DNA of 64,000 bases from positions 8,629-72,628 of the forward strand of contig DAOMNN010000007.1 of assembly GCA_035443825.1 (NCBI GenBank), read 5' to 3'. Under the pieces are notes generated by a model, which saw nothing but the letters and a program-made list of their open reading frames with translations, did not search any database and was not told the DNA's origin. The DNA comes from DAOMNN01 sp035443825. Lineage in GTDB: Bacteria > Pseudomonadota > Gammaproteobacteria > Burkholderiales > Rhodocyclaceae. A program made the position numbers and the translations under genes. This document shows positions 28,482-36,741 of this stretch, piece after piece. Each line of letters starts with the position of its first letter. Position 1 is the first letter of the stretch.

Positions 28482-29252
28482 TTGCAGCTTTTCGACCGTT
28501 TTAATCTCGGCCACGGATTCAGGAAGTATTTCGAGATACGGCCTGCGGTGGATGATGCCTCACGCGACGACGTCTACCACATCCGACATGAGGTCTATTG
28601 CGAGGAACTTGGCTTCGAGCCGGTGCGTCCCGACAAGCGCGAAGTGGACGAATACGACGGTCAGAGCCTGCATTGCCTCCTGAGTACCAGCAACGAGCCC
28701 CACCAACTCGTCGGTTGCACGCGCCTCGTCCTGACTCGCCCGGACGACCCCACCTATCCGCTTCCGTTCGAACGCACCTGCGAAGCGACACTCGATCGCT
28801 CGATAATCGATCCGGCACGATTACCACGTGACCGAATTGCGGAAGTTTCGCGACTCGCCGTACGCGCTGCATACCGCCGTCGCCGTAGCGACAAACGCGC
28901 GGCCGTAGCGTTGAACGACGAGGACTTTGGATCGGTGGTTCAGCCGCGATTTCCATATATCCCGATTGGTCTCTACCTTGGGGCAGTCGCGCTTGCCGAT
29001 CGCAGTGGCGTAGATACCCTGTTCATCCTGACCGAGCCGCGCCTCGCCGCTCACTTCGCCAAATTGGGCGTCGACATCCAGCAGATCGGCGGGCCGGTCG
29101 AGCACCGCGGCGCGCGGGTGCCGTCAATGATGGACGTGCAGTCCATCATCAAGAACATGCGCTTTCTGGTGAAGCCGATCTGGCGTGTGATCCAGGAAGA
29201 AATCAACAGTGGGTTGGCGCAAGCTGACGAGAAGACACCGCTCAGGCAATGA
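28482..29252 (+). CDS. PEP-CTERM/exosortase-associated acyltransferase (GNAT-like)
   Basis: A 256-residue protein of the acyltransferase family found with exosortase/PEP-CTERM systems, related to acyl-homoserine-lactone synthases and GNAT enzymes. It shows RHEVYCEELGFEP (about residues 34-46), an AHL-synthase-like VGCTRLVL, and IAEVSRLAVRAAYRRR. The family role is unproven; acylation of a small molecule or of surface material is suggested in the literature. The start is TTG at 28482, with GGGAGAGG well placed. Its presence supports a dedicated PEP-CTERM gene neighbourhood here. Confidence 0.83.
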   Translation: MQLFDRFNLGHGFRKYFEIRPAVDDASRDDVYHIRHEVYCEELGFEPVRPDKREVDEYDGQSLHCLLSTSNEPHQLVGCTRLVLTRPDDPTYPLPFERTCEATLDRSIIDPARLPRDRIAEVSRLAVRAAYRRRRSDKRAAVALNDEDFGSVVQPRFPYIPIGLYLGAVALADRSGVDTLFILTEPRLAAHFAKLGVDIQQIGGPVEHRGARVPSMMDVQSIIKNMRFLVKPIWRVIQEEINSGLAQADEKTPLRQ

Positions 29253-29292
29253 CCATGAAGGTTGCGCGTTGAGCTCCTCGCCAATGAAAAAA

Positions 29293-29316
29293 GAAGGCCC
29301 GCAACGGCGGGCCTTC
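29293..29316. terminator. bidirectional terminator between acyltransferase and prpE
   Basis: A 10-bp perfect stem with an AACG loop. On the minus strand it is followed by TTTTTT, a strong terminator for prpE; on the plus strand by TCGTTT. Confidence 0.85.
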
Positions 29317-29337
29317 TCGTTTCACCCGTTCAATCGC

Positions 29338-31230
29338 TCAGCTCGCCAGCGAAGCCTTGATCTGCTCCAGCGTGGACGGATCCTCGATGGTGGTCAGATC
29401 GCCTGCATCGCGGCCCTCGGCGAGCGCCTGGATCGAGCGGCGCAGCATCTTGCCCGAGCGGGTCTTGGGCAGGCCGGAGATGAAATGCACCCGGCTCGGA
29501 CGGGCGATTGCGCCCAGTTGGCTGTCGACCTTCTTCATGACTTCCTTCTCCAGCGCGGCGCGCTTATCGGGCGTATCGGCATTCGACGCGTCCTTGAGCA
29601 CGGCGAACGCCATCGGCATCTGGCCCTTGAGTTCGTCGGCGACCCCGACCACGGCGACTTCGGCAACGGCCGGGTGCATCTGGATCGCCTCTTCGATCTC
29701 GCGCGTGCCGAGACGGTGTCCGGCCACGTTGATCACGTCGTCCATCCGCCCGAGGATGGTGTAATAGCCGTTCTCGTCCCTGATGCCCCAGTCCGAGGAG
29801 GAATAGACGACCGGCTCCTTGAAGAGTGTAAAGTAGGTCGACACGAAGCGCTCGTCCTGGCCCCACACGGTGGACAGGCAGCCCGGCGGCAGCGGCGGAA
29901 CGATGCCGACGATGCCCTTCTCGTTGGCGCCGCACTCGGAGCCGTCCTCGCGGAAGATGCGCAGGTCGTAACCGTACACCGGGAATGCGGGCGAGCCTAG
30001 CTTGATCGGGCTTTCCTCGACACCGCGCAGGATCGCGAGGATCGGCCAGCCGGTTTCGGTCTGCCAGTAGTTGTCGATGACCGGGATGCCCAGTTCGTCC
30101 ATGATCCACTTGTGGCTGGTTTCGTCGAGCGGCTCGCCGGCGAGAAACAGATGCTTGAGCGAGGACAGGTCATACTTCTTCAAGTAGACCGGATCCTGCT
30201 TCTTGAGCACGCGCACCGCGGTCGGCGCGGAGAACATGACGTTGACCCTGTACTTCTCGACGATCTGCCACCAGATACCGGCGTCGGGACGCAGCGGCGT
30301 GCCTTCGTACATGATCGTTGCCATTCCGGCGATCAACGGGCCGTAGATGATGTAGCTGTGACCGACCACCCAGCCGATGTCCGAGGTCGAGAACATGGTC
30401 TCGCCTTCGCCGCCGGTGAAGATGTGCTTCATCGATGCGGCCAGCGCAACGCAGTAGCCACCCGTATCGCGCTGCACACCCTTGGGCTTGCCCGTCGTGC
30501 CCGATGTGTAAAGGATGTAGCTCGGCTCGGTGGACTCCAGCCAGGTCACCGGAACACGCGCATCCATATGCTTGGCACGCAGTTCAGCGTAATCGACATC
30601 GCGACCGGCCACCTTCGGGAAACCCTTGTCGAGGCCGCGGTCGACGATCAGCACATGCTTCGGCGGAAACTGCGCAAGGCGGCACGATTCGTCCACCAGA
30701 TGCTTGTATGGCACCGCCTTGCCGTTGCGCATGCCGGCATCGGAACTGATCATCAGGACCGGTTTCGCATCGTCGATGCGGGTCGCCAGTGATCCGGCGG
30801 CAAAGCCGCCGAAAACCACCGAGTGGATCGCGCCGATGCGCGCACATGCGAGCATCGCGAAGGCCGCCTCGGCGACCATCGGCATGTAGATCAAGACGCG
30901 ATCGCCCTTTTTCACCCCGAGATCCTGACAGATCGCGGCCATCCGCTCGACTTCACGCTGGAGTTCGGCGAAGGAATAGACCTTTTCCTCGTTCGTCTCG
31001 GTGGAGATGTAGATCAGTGCATTCGCATCGGGGCGCTTCGCCGCATGGCGGTCGACGGCGTTGTAGCAGAGATTGGTCTCGCCCCCCTTGAACCAGCTTA
31101 CGAACGGTGGGCGCGAGTAATCGCAGATCTGATCGGCCGGCTTGTTCCAGTGCACCAGTTGCCCCTGCTCGGCCCAGAATCCGTCCCTGTCTTCGATCGA
31201 ACGCTGGTGAAACTCCTTGTACGTGCTCAT
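29338..31230 (-). CDS. prpE: propionate--CoA ligase (propionyl-CoA synthetase)
   Basis: A 630-residue AMP-forming acyl-CoA synthetase that activates propionate (or acetate) with ATP and CoA. The adenylation P-loop YTSGTTGKPKG is at about residues 240-250, the A5 region YWQTETGWP at about 395, and the catalytic Lys in KTRSGKMLRR near residue 590. GRMDDVINVAGHRLGTREIEEA is characteristic of PrpE (acetyl-CoA synthetases usually read ISGHR). The second of two close ATG codons (31230) is better spaced from GGGAGAGG. The nearby acuI and glyoxylate-shunt genes fit short-fatty-acid use. Confidence 0.88.
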   Translation of the reverse strand: MSTYKEFHQRSIEDRDGFWAEQGQLVHWNKPADQICDYSRPPFVSWFKGGETNLCYNAVDRHAAKRPDANALIYISTETNEEKVYSFAELQREVERMAAICQDLGVKKGDRVLIYMPMVAEAAFAMLACARIGAIHSVVFGGFAAGSLATRIDDAKPVLMISSDAGMRNGKAVPYKHLVDESCRLAQFPPKHVLIVDRGLDKGFPKVAGRDVDYAELRAKHMDARVPVTWLESTEPSYILYTSGTTGKPKGVQRDTGGYCVALAASMKHIFTGGEGETMFSTSDIGWVVGHSYIIYGPLIAGMATIMYEGTPLRPDAGIWWQIVEKYRVNVMFSAPTAVRVLKKQDPVYLKKYDLSSLKHLFLAGEPLDETSHKWIMDELGIPVIDNYWQTETGWPILAILRGVEESPIKLGSPAFPVYGYDLRIFREDGSECGANEKGIVGIVPPLPPGCLSTVWGQDERFVSTYFTLFKEPVVYSSSDWGIRDENGYYTILGRMDDVINVAGHRLGTREIEEAIQMHPAVAEVAVVGVADELKGQMPMAFAVLKDASNADTPDKRAALEKEVMKKVDSQLGAIARPSRVHFISGLPKTRSGKMLRRSIQALAEGRDAGDLTTIEDPSTLEQIKASLAS

Positions 31231-31315
31231 ATACATCCTCTCCCGTTATTCCTTGCTTACTTGTCTTACCGTCGTAATGCACGCAGTGTGGCACTACAGT
31301 TGGCACAACGAAGCG

Positions 31316-31411
31316 CCTCCCCTTCAAGGAGAGGGCTGGGGGGGATGGGTGGACTTCGAAGCGCCCGCAAGAAACCCATCCCCATCCTGGCCTTCCCCTT
31401 GAAGGGGAAGG
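31316..31411. repeat. inverted pair of short palindromic repeats
   Basis: Unit 31316-31350 (CCTCCCCTTCAAGGAGAGGG...GATGGGT) and unit 31374-31411 are imperfect copies in opposite orientation. Each contains a palindrome (CCTTCCCCTT/AAGGGGAAGG in the second). They lie in the 304-base gap 31231-31534, which holds no gene. Confidence 0.65.
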
Positions 31412-31534
31412 AACCTGCTAACCCCGTTCCGATGCGCTCCAGCCACTTCAAGATTGTCGGGCCGGGTAATGTCTCATCAGGAACGCAGCACTACATTACT
31501 GCCGTGCGCGCCTTCCGGAACCGAATAGACGGCC

Positions 31535-32704
31535 TCAGCCGTCCCCCTCGCCCTCGTTCTCGCTCTTGTAGCGTTCCAGTTCGCCCAGTGGTATGCCGCA
31601 GCCGAGTTGCGATTCTAGCAACTCGAGCAGCGGCAGTAGCGTCGCGACGACCGTCGGCAGCTGTTCGGTCGCCTCCTTGGTGTCGCCGAGACGCAGCCTG
31701 GCCAGTACGTGGTCGATGCTGACCATCTGCCGCAGCATGCGATCGAGCAGGTCCTGATTCACTTCGCCCTGATCGCCGAAGACGCGGTTGCCTCCTGCAC
31801 GCTTGCCCGCCTCCAGACGCTGCACCGCGACGCCGACGAGGTGGCTCACGGTCTTCATGCCATCGACCGAGGAACTCGCGACGCCGACGGTCACGCTGAT
31901 GCGGATGCGCTCCTCGCGGTAAGTCATGACGAGCTTTTCCATCGCCTTCTGCATGCGCATCGCAAAGGCGTAGCAACCCACGGCATCACTGACCGGGGAC
32001 AGGACCGCGAACTGCCCCGGCGAGAGTTCGGCGACGGTGTCTTCCTGGCGAACCTTGGTTGCGAGGATCTTCGACAGCTTGCGTGCGACCAGGCGCGCCA
32101 CATCGGCACCATGCCATTGCGCAAGCTCCTGGTAATGGTCGATCTCGATGGCCATCGCGCTGATGCCGCCCTGGTGCCGCCGGGCCAGCGACAGCTCCTG
32201 GGCGCCATGCCAGTTCAGATACGATTCGGTCGCCAGGCCGGTGGACGGATCGATGGGGCTTTGCTTGGCGAGTGCGGCACGGCTCTCTTCGAGCTCGCGC
32301 CGCGTCTGCGCCAGTCTTGACAGTGAATCGAGTCGGGCGAGCAGTTCGGCCGTGCCGATGCCCTTGTTTATGAAATCGTTGGCGCCCAGCTTGCGCGCCC
32401 GCTCGCGGGCCGCATCATCCTCGTCACCGGAGATGATGACGACCGGCATATGCTGCAACCGGCTGATCTTCGACTCGCGGATCCGTTCCAGCAGCCCGTA
32501 TCCGTCCAGGTGCGGCATGCCGATATCGGTGAGCACCAGTTCGATCGAGGGATCGACCACCAGTGCCTGCCACGCGGCCTCACCGTCGATTTCCTCGCGG
32601 AACTCGAAGCGGCCACGGATGTGCTTGATGATGGTCGCCCGGACCATGCGCGAGTCATCGACGATCAGCACCTTGGGCAGCATCTGCTGCTCGTCATCGC
32701 TCAT
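31535..32704 (-). CDS. response regulator with degenerate GGDEF domain
   Basis: A 389-residue protein. An N-terminal receiver domain has the acidic pair in LIVDDSR (residues 13-19), the phosphorylatable Asp in VLTDIGMPHLDG (about 60) and the conserved Lys in FINKGIG. A GGDEF-fold domain follows (about 150-310), but the signature GG[DE]EF position reads SPGQF in VAELSPGQFAVLSP, so cyclic-di-GMP synthesis is not expected. A C-terminal helical extension ends the protein. ATG at 32704 has a GGGGGGAG ribosome site. It is followed by prpE on the same strand after a 300-base gap; acuI lies upstream. Confidence 0.85.
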   Translation of the reverse strand: MSDDEQQMLPKVLIVDDSRMVRATIIKHIRGRFEFREEIDGEAAWQALVVDPSIELVLTDIGMPHLDGYGLLERIRESKISRLQHMPVVIISGDEDDAARERARKLGANDFINKGIGTAELLARLDSLSRLAQTRRELEESRAALAKQSPIDPSTGLATESYLNWHGAQELSLARRHQGGISAMAIEIDHYQELAQWHGADVARLVARKLSKILATKVRQEDTVAELSPGQFAVLSPVSDAVGCYAFAMRMQKAMEKLVMTYREERIRISVTVGVASSSVDGMKTVSHLVGVAVQRLEAGKRAGGNRVFGDQGEVNQDLLDRMLRQMVSIDHVLARLRLGDTKEATEQLPTVVATLLPLLELLESQLGCGIPLGELERYKSENEGEGDG

Positions 32705-32731
32705 CCTGCATCTCCCCCCGCCACTGTTTGT

Positions 32732-33730
32732 TCAGGCCCCGATGCGAACGACCGTCCTGCCCTTGACCTCGCCTCTGATGAAGGCATCGAAGGCGCACGG
32801 CAGATCATCGAAGGCAATGGTCCGGGTAACGGCTGCCAGATGCGCCGGCTTTAGATCCGCACCCAGACGCTCCCACACGCTGCTGCGGGTGGGGAATCCC
32901 ATGTAGCCGGAATCGATGCCGAGCAGACTGACACCGCGCAGGATGAATGGAAACACCGTGGTACTGATGTTGAAACTCGCCGCGTTGCCAATACTCGCCA
33001 CGGTGCCGGCCTGCTTCATCGTGGCCAGCACCCAGTGGAGGATCTGACCGCCCACGTTGTCCACCGCCCCTGCCCACTGCGCTGCCTCCAGAGGACGTAC
33101 CTTGTCAAAATCGATCTCCGAACGCAGCTTGATCTCTGTTGCGCCGAGCATCTTCAGATAATCCGATTCCGCAGCCTTGCCGGTCAGCGCCACGACGTGG
33201 TAGCCGAGTCGCGCCAGCATGTCGATTGCCAGACCGCCCACGCCACCGGTCGCACCGGTGACGATGACGGGTCCATTCTCGGGCTTGAGGCCGTTCTGCT
33301 CCATACGGAAGATCCCCAGCGCGGCGGTGAAGCCGGCGGTCCCCAGTGCCATCGCCTCGAAAAGGTCCAGGCCGGGGGGCAAGGCAACGACCCAGTCGGC
33401 AGGCACTCGCGCATACTCCGCGTATCCGCCATGATGCGCAACGCCAATGTCGAAACTGGTCGCGATCACCGCATCGCCCGGTCTGAAGCGTGCGTCCGAG
33501 CTCTCGACCACCTCGCCCGACATGTCGATCCCGCCCACGCACGGAAAACGGCGGATGATCTTGCCAGTCCCGGTCGCGGCCAGCGCGTCCTTGTAGTTGA
33601 TGCTGGAGTAATGCACCCGGATCATGACGTCGCCACGGTCGAGCTGGTCGGCGGTGAGGGTGCCCATGCTGGCGGCAACCGTCCTGTTTTCGTCCTGATC
33701 GATCAGGAACGCCCTGAATGGCGCATTCAT
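32732..33730 (-). CDS. acuI: acrylyl-CoA reductase / YhdH-family quinone oxidoreductase
   Basis: A 332-residue medium-chain dehydrogenase/reductase of the YhdH/AcuI type. Family features are INYKDALAATGTGKI near the N-terminus, FPCVGGIDMSGEVV, and the NADPH-binding GATGGVGGLAIDMLA (about residues 155-169). No zinc ligands are seen. AcuI reduces acryloyl-CoA to propionyl-CoA, detoxifying acrylate, and is NADPH-dependent. The second of two ATGs (33730) is spaced better from AGGAG than 33736. The closeness to prpE supports a propionyl-CoA link. Confidence 0.85.
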   Translation of the reverse strand: MNAPFRAFLIDQDENRTVAASMGTLTADQLDRGDVMIRVHYSSINYKDALAATGTGKIIRRFPCVGGIDMSGEVVESSDARFRPGDAVIATSFDIGVAHHGGYAEYARVPADWVVALPPGLDLFEAMALGTAGFTAALGIFRMEQNGLKPENGPVIVTGATGGVGGLAIDMLARLGYHVVALTGKAAESDYLKMLGATEIKLRSEIDFDKVRPLEAAQWAGAVDNVGGQILHWVLATMKQAGTVASIGNAASFNISTTVFPFILRGVSLLGIDSGYMGFPTRSSVWERLGADLKPAHLAAVTRTIAFDDLPCAFDAFIRGEVKGRTVVRIGA

Positions 33731-33877
33731 GCTCATGGTCTCCTGTGCCTGCGGCTCACGACGTACGCATCGTGGCATATAGCGCCGATTATACAGAGCT
33801 TCGCATTGACGTCAGGAAGCTTCAGTTTTCAGCCGTAGGCACCGATAATGGCACCATGGACCCAGAAGAGGGCACGG

Positions 33878-34738
33878 ATGGCGATTCTTGAGGCACCGCT
33901 GGAATCAGTGGAGGCCTACGTAAGCTTTCTGTCGAAGCAGGACATACCCGTGCTTCGCCGCACCGTCCGTGAACTCGAATCGCTACGCGAGGAGGGGGAC
34001 GGCATCAATGCCCGCCGCATCGCGGCGACGGTCCTTGCAGATCCGCTCATGACCATGAAGCTCCTGGCGCACCTCCAGGCGAACCGCCGCGAGTCGCAGA
34101 ATCACGATATAACGACCATCGACCGGGCAATCATGATGATGGGCATCACGCCCTTCTTCAACGCATTCTCGGACATGCCAACGCTCGAGAGCCGGCTCGC
34201 GGCGTATCCCAAGGCCTTGCTGGGTGCCCTGCAGGTCATCGGACGCGCGCGCAAGGCTGCGCATCTGGCGCGAGACTGGGCGATCGTGCGCCACGACCTC
34301 GATGTCGAGGAAATCACCGTGGCAGCACTTCTGCGCGAGGCGACCGAAATCATCTGCTGGACCTTCGCGCCGACCCTCACCTTGCGCATCCAGAACATGC
34401 AGGCGCGCGATCACGCAATGCGCAGTGTAGTGGCCCAACGTACGATCTTCGGCGTCACCGCCAAGGAGATTCAGCTCGGACTGGTTCGTGCATGGAACAT
34501 GCCTGCGCTGCTCGTCGCGCTCCTTAACGAGGCCAACGCCGACAATCCGCGCGTTCGCAACGTTCGCCTGGCAAGCAATTTCGCACGACACCTCGAACGC
34601 GGTTGGGAAAACGCCGCACTACCCGACGACATCAACGAGATCGAAAAACTGCTGCCGATCGGTCGCGAACAGCTCCTCAGGCGTGTCGGCGTACCTCCCG
34701 AGCACATGCTGCGCTTCGGGCTGGACGCAACCGGTTAG
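33878..34738 (+). CDS. HDOD domain protein
   Basis: A 286-residue HDOD-domain protein, distantly similar to the one at 19052. Visible HDOD features include IPVLRRTVRELESLRE, ARRIAATVLADPLMTMKLLAHLQ and RARKAAHLARDWA. There is no receiver or output domain. The start at 33878 is placed by GAAGAGGG; an earlier frame start at 33848 lacks one. It diverges from acuI. Its stop codon overlaps the stop of the small gene on the other strand. Function unknown. Confidence 0.78.
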   Translation: MAILEAPLESVEAYVSFLSKQDIPVLRRTVRELESLREEGDGINARRIAATVLADPLMTMKLLAHLQANRRESQNHDITTIDRAIMMMGITPFFNAFSDMPTLESRLAAYPKALLGALQVIGRARKAAHLARDWAIVRHDLDVEEITVAALLREATEIICWTFAPTLTLRIQNMQARDHAMRSVVAQRTIFGVTAKEIQLGLVRAWNMPALLVALLNEANADNPRVRNVRLASNFARHLERGWENAALPDDINEIEKLLPIGREQLLRRVGVPPEHMLRFGLDATG

Positions 34739-34866
34739 CCACAAAAGAGCAGGTTGCTGAAATCGATCAGGAAGGCCGGGTGCTGATACCCGGCGAATAT
34801 GGCCGCCAGCAGCGCGAATCCAAACGCGATCCACGCCGCCGCGGCAATGAATCGTCCGATTTTCAT
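34735..34866 (-). CDS. 43-residue single-pass membrane peptide
   Basis: A small open frame starting MKIGRFIAAAAWIAFGFALL, with a hydrophobic helix over residues 5-26 and a polar end. Three facts support it as real: its ATG overlaps the MFS stop as ATGA, a strong GGAGG ribosome site lies just upstream, and the frame stops cleanly against the convergent HDOD gene. It would be translationally coupled to the transporter and could be an accessory subunit. No known family is recognised. Confidence 0.6.
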   Translation of the reverse strand: MKIGRFIAAAAWIAFGFALLAAIFAGYQHPAFLIDFSNLLFCG

Positions 34867-36071
34867 GTTGCCTCCGCCGGACGCATCAGCGCCCTCTCGC
34901 GCACCGGAATGCACAGCAGCGCAGCCATAACCGACAGGGCGATGGCAAGCCACCATGCCTGCTCGTACGATCCGAACACATCGAAGATGAGTCCGCCCAG
35001 CCAGGCGCCGAGAAAACCGCCGATCTGATGCCCGAGAAACACGATGCCGTAGAGCATGCCCACGAACTTCATGCCGAAGATGTGTCCGACCAGGCCGTTG
35101 GTGAGCGGAACCGTCCCCAGCCACAGCAGGCCCATCGCGGCAGCAAATACGTAAAGTGTAGTCGGCGTCAGCGGGAAGGCCAGGATGGCCAGTATTGCGA
35201 CCACGCGAAGGCCGTAGATCCCCGCCAGCAGCCACTTCTTGCTGTACATGCCGCCGAGCCATCCAGCCAGGAACGAGCCGGCGATGTTGAACAGGCCGAT
35301 CAGCGCGACAGCGGTCATCCCCACGTTTGCGCTGAGGCCGGAATCGACCACGAACGCTGGCAGATGGAGCATGACGAATGCGGTCTGGAAGCCGCACACG
35401 AAGAAACTCCAGAACAGGAAGTGAAAGCTCGGCGTGCGTCTCGCTTCGCGCAGCGACTCCCCGATCGACTGCCCTCCACTGTTGTTTCCGTTGGTGCCGG
35501 TCACCGCCATTGCCAACGGGATGATGAAGATGATCCCGACGGCAAGCCACAGCAGCGCATCCTGCCAGCCGACAGACGTGATCAGGGCCTGTCCCACCGG
35601 CAATACAGCAAACTGACCGAAACTGCCTCCTGCGCTGACGATGCCCAGTGCGAGGCTGCGCTTTTCGGGCGGCACCATGCGTCCGACCACGCCGAGCACG
35701 ACACTGAAGGTCGTTCCGGCCAGCCCCATGCCGATCAGAAGCCCCGCGCCGACGTTGAGCCCGAACGCCGTTTCCGCATGCGCCATGATGACCAGACCCA
35801 GCATATACAGGAGCGCGCCGCCGACCAGCGTCCTGCCGGCACCATACCGGTCGGCAAAGGCCCCTGCAAAAGGCTGGAACAGACCCCACATCAGGTTCTG
35901 GATCGCAATCGAAAACGAGAACATCTCGCGCGACCAGCCCTGATCCATCGTCATCGGCTGAAGGAACAGTCCGCCCGTATGACGTACGCCCATCGCAAGC
36001 GTGAGGATCAGCGCACCGCACCCGAGTACCACCGCGGGACGGCGCAGCAGGGGAATGCTGACGGAATTCAA
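34863..36071 (-). CDS. major facilitator superfamily transporter
   Basis: A 402-residue MFS protein with about twelve hydrophobic segments. The signature loop between segments 2 and 3 reads GAFADRYGAGRTLVGGALLY, and a second copy, GWLGGMYSKKWLLAGIY, lies between segments 8 and 9. The sequence resembles oxalate/formate- or monocarboxylate-type MFS transporters, but the substrate is unknown. The start is uncertain: TTG at 36071 has AGGA about ten bases upstream, and TTG at 36128 is the alternative. It is coupled to a 43-residue gene at its 3' end, and diverges from lemA. Confidence 0.85.
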   Translation of the reverse strand: MNSVSIPLLRRPAVVLGCGALILTLAMGVRHTGGLFLQPMTMDQGWSREMFSFSIAIQNLMWGLFQPFAGAFADRYGAGRTLVGGALLYMLGLVIMAHAETAFGLNVGAGLLIGMGLAGTTFSVVLGVVGRMVPPEKRSLALGIVSAGGSFGQFAVLPVGQALITSVGWQDALLWLAVGIIFIIPLAMAVTGTNGNNSGGQSIGESLREARRTPSFHFLFWSFFVCGFQTAFVMLHLPAFVVDSGLSANVGMTAVALIGLFNIAGSFLAGWLGGMYSKKWLLAGIYGLRVVAILAILAFPLTPTTLYVFAAAMGLLWLGTVPLTNGLVGHIFGMKFVGMLYGIVFLGHQIGGFLGAWLGGLIFDVFGSYEQAWWLAIALSVMAALLCIPVRERALMRPAEAT

Positions 36072-36148
36072 GGGCTTGTCCTGTCGGGGAATGATCGATC
36101 TTGTATGTTTCCGTATATGATGCAGCAAAACCGTATCCGGGAGAAAAG

Positions 36149-36724
36149 ATGAGCATATCCACGGCAGTCCTGCTCGGCATCGTCGTGATTCTGGTCCTTT
36201 ACGGCGTCGTCATCTTCAACGCTCTGGTGCAGCTGAAACACAACGTCGCCAAGGCGTGGGCCAATATCGACGTACTGCTCAAGCAGCGCCACGACGAACT
36301 GCCCAAGCTCGTCGAGGTCTGCCGCCAGTACAAGCAGTTCGAGCAGGAGACGCTGCAGCGCGTTACCGAAGCGCGCGCCCGTGTCTCGAGTGCACGCGAG
36401 AAGCACGACGTGCCGGCACTGGGGCAAGCCGAGGGCATGCTTCGCATGGGTCTGGGCCAGATCTTTGCGGTCGCCGAGGCGTATCCGGAGCTCAAGGCGA
36501 ACGAGCATTTCATGCAGCTGCAAAGCCGCATAACGGCACTCGAGAACGCGATTGCAGACCGGCGCGAGTGGTATAACGAATCGGTCAATGTGCACAACAT
36601 CCGAATCGAACAGATCCCCGACGCATTCGTCGCGCGTCCCTTCGGATTCGTGCGCCAGCCCCTGCTCGAGTTCGCCAGCGTGGAGAAGGCGGACGTCGAT
36701 CTGAAGGCCCTCTTCGGCACCTGA
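36149..36724 (+). CDS. lemA: LemA family protein
   Basis: A 191-residue LemA-type membrane protein. One N-terminal helix (about residues 5-24) anchors a long helical domain outside or inside the membrane. The family pattern is clear: YNALVQLKHNVAKAWANIDVLLKQRHDELPKLVE is represented from residue 22 on, and REWYNESVNVHN-x-RI-x2-IP follows near 148. The function is not established; LemA proteins often sit with a GIDE-domain or TPM-domain partner. GGGAG precedes the ATG at 36149. The next gene follows after 17 bases. Confidence 0.92.
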   Translation: MSISTAVLLGIVVILVLYGVVIFNALVQLKHNVAKAWANIDVLLKQRHDELPKLVEVCRQYKQFEQETLQRVTEARARVSSAREKHDVPALGQAEGMLRMGLGQIFAVAEAYPELKANEHFMQLQSRITALENAIADRREWYNESVNVHNIRIEQIPDAFVARPFGFVRQPLLEFASVEKADVDLKALFGT

Positions 36725-36741
36725 GCACTTTCTGAAGACGC

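Noticed and set aside
34866..36180. upstream part of a 481-residue minus-strand frame
   Set aside because: Only its last 43 codons form a credible gene; the rest is the wrong frame of the MFS gene.
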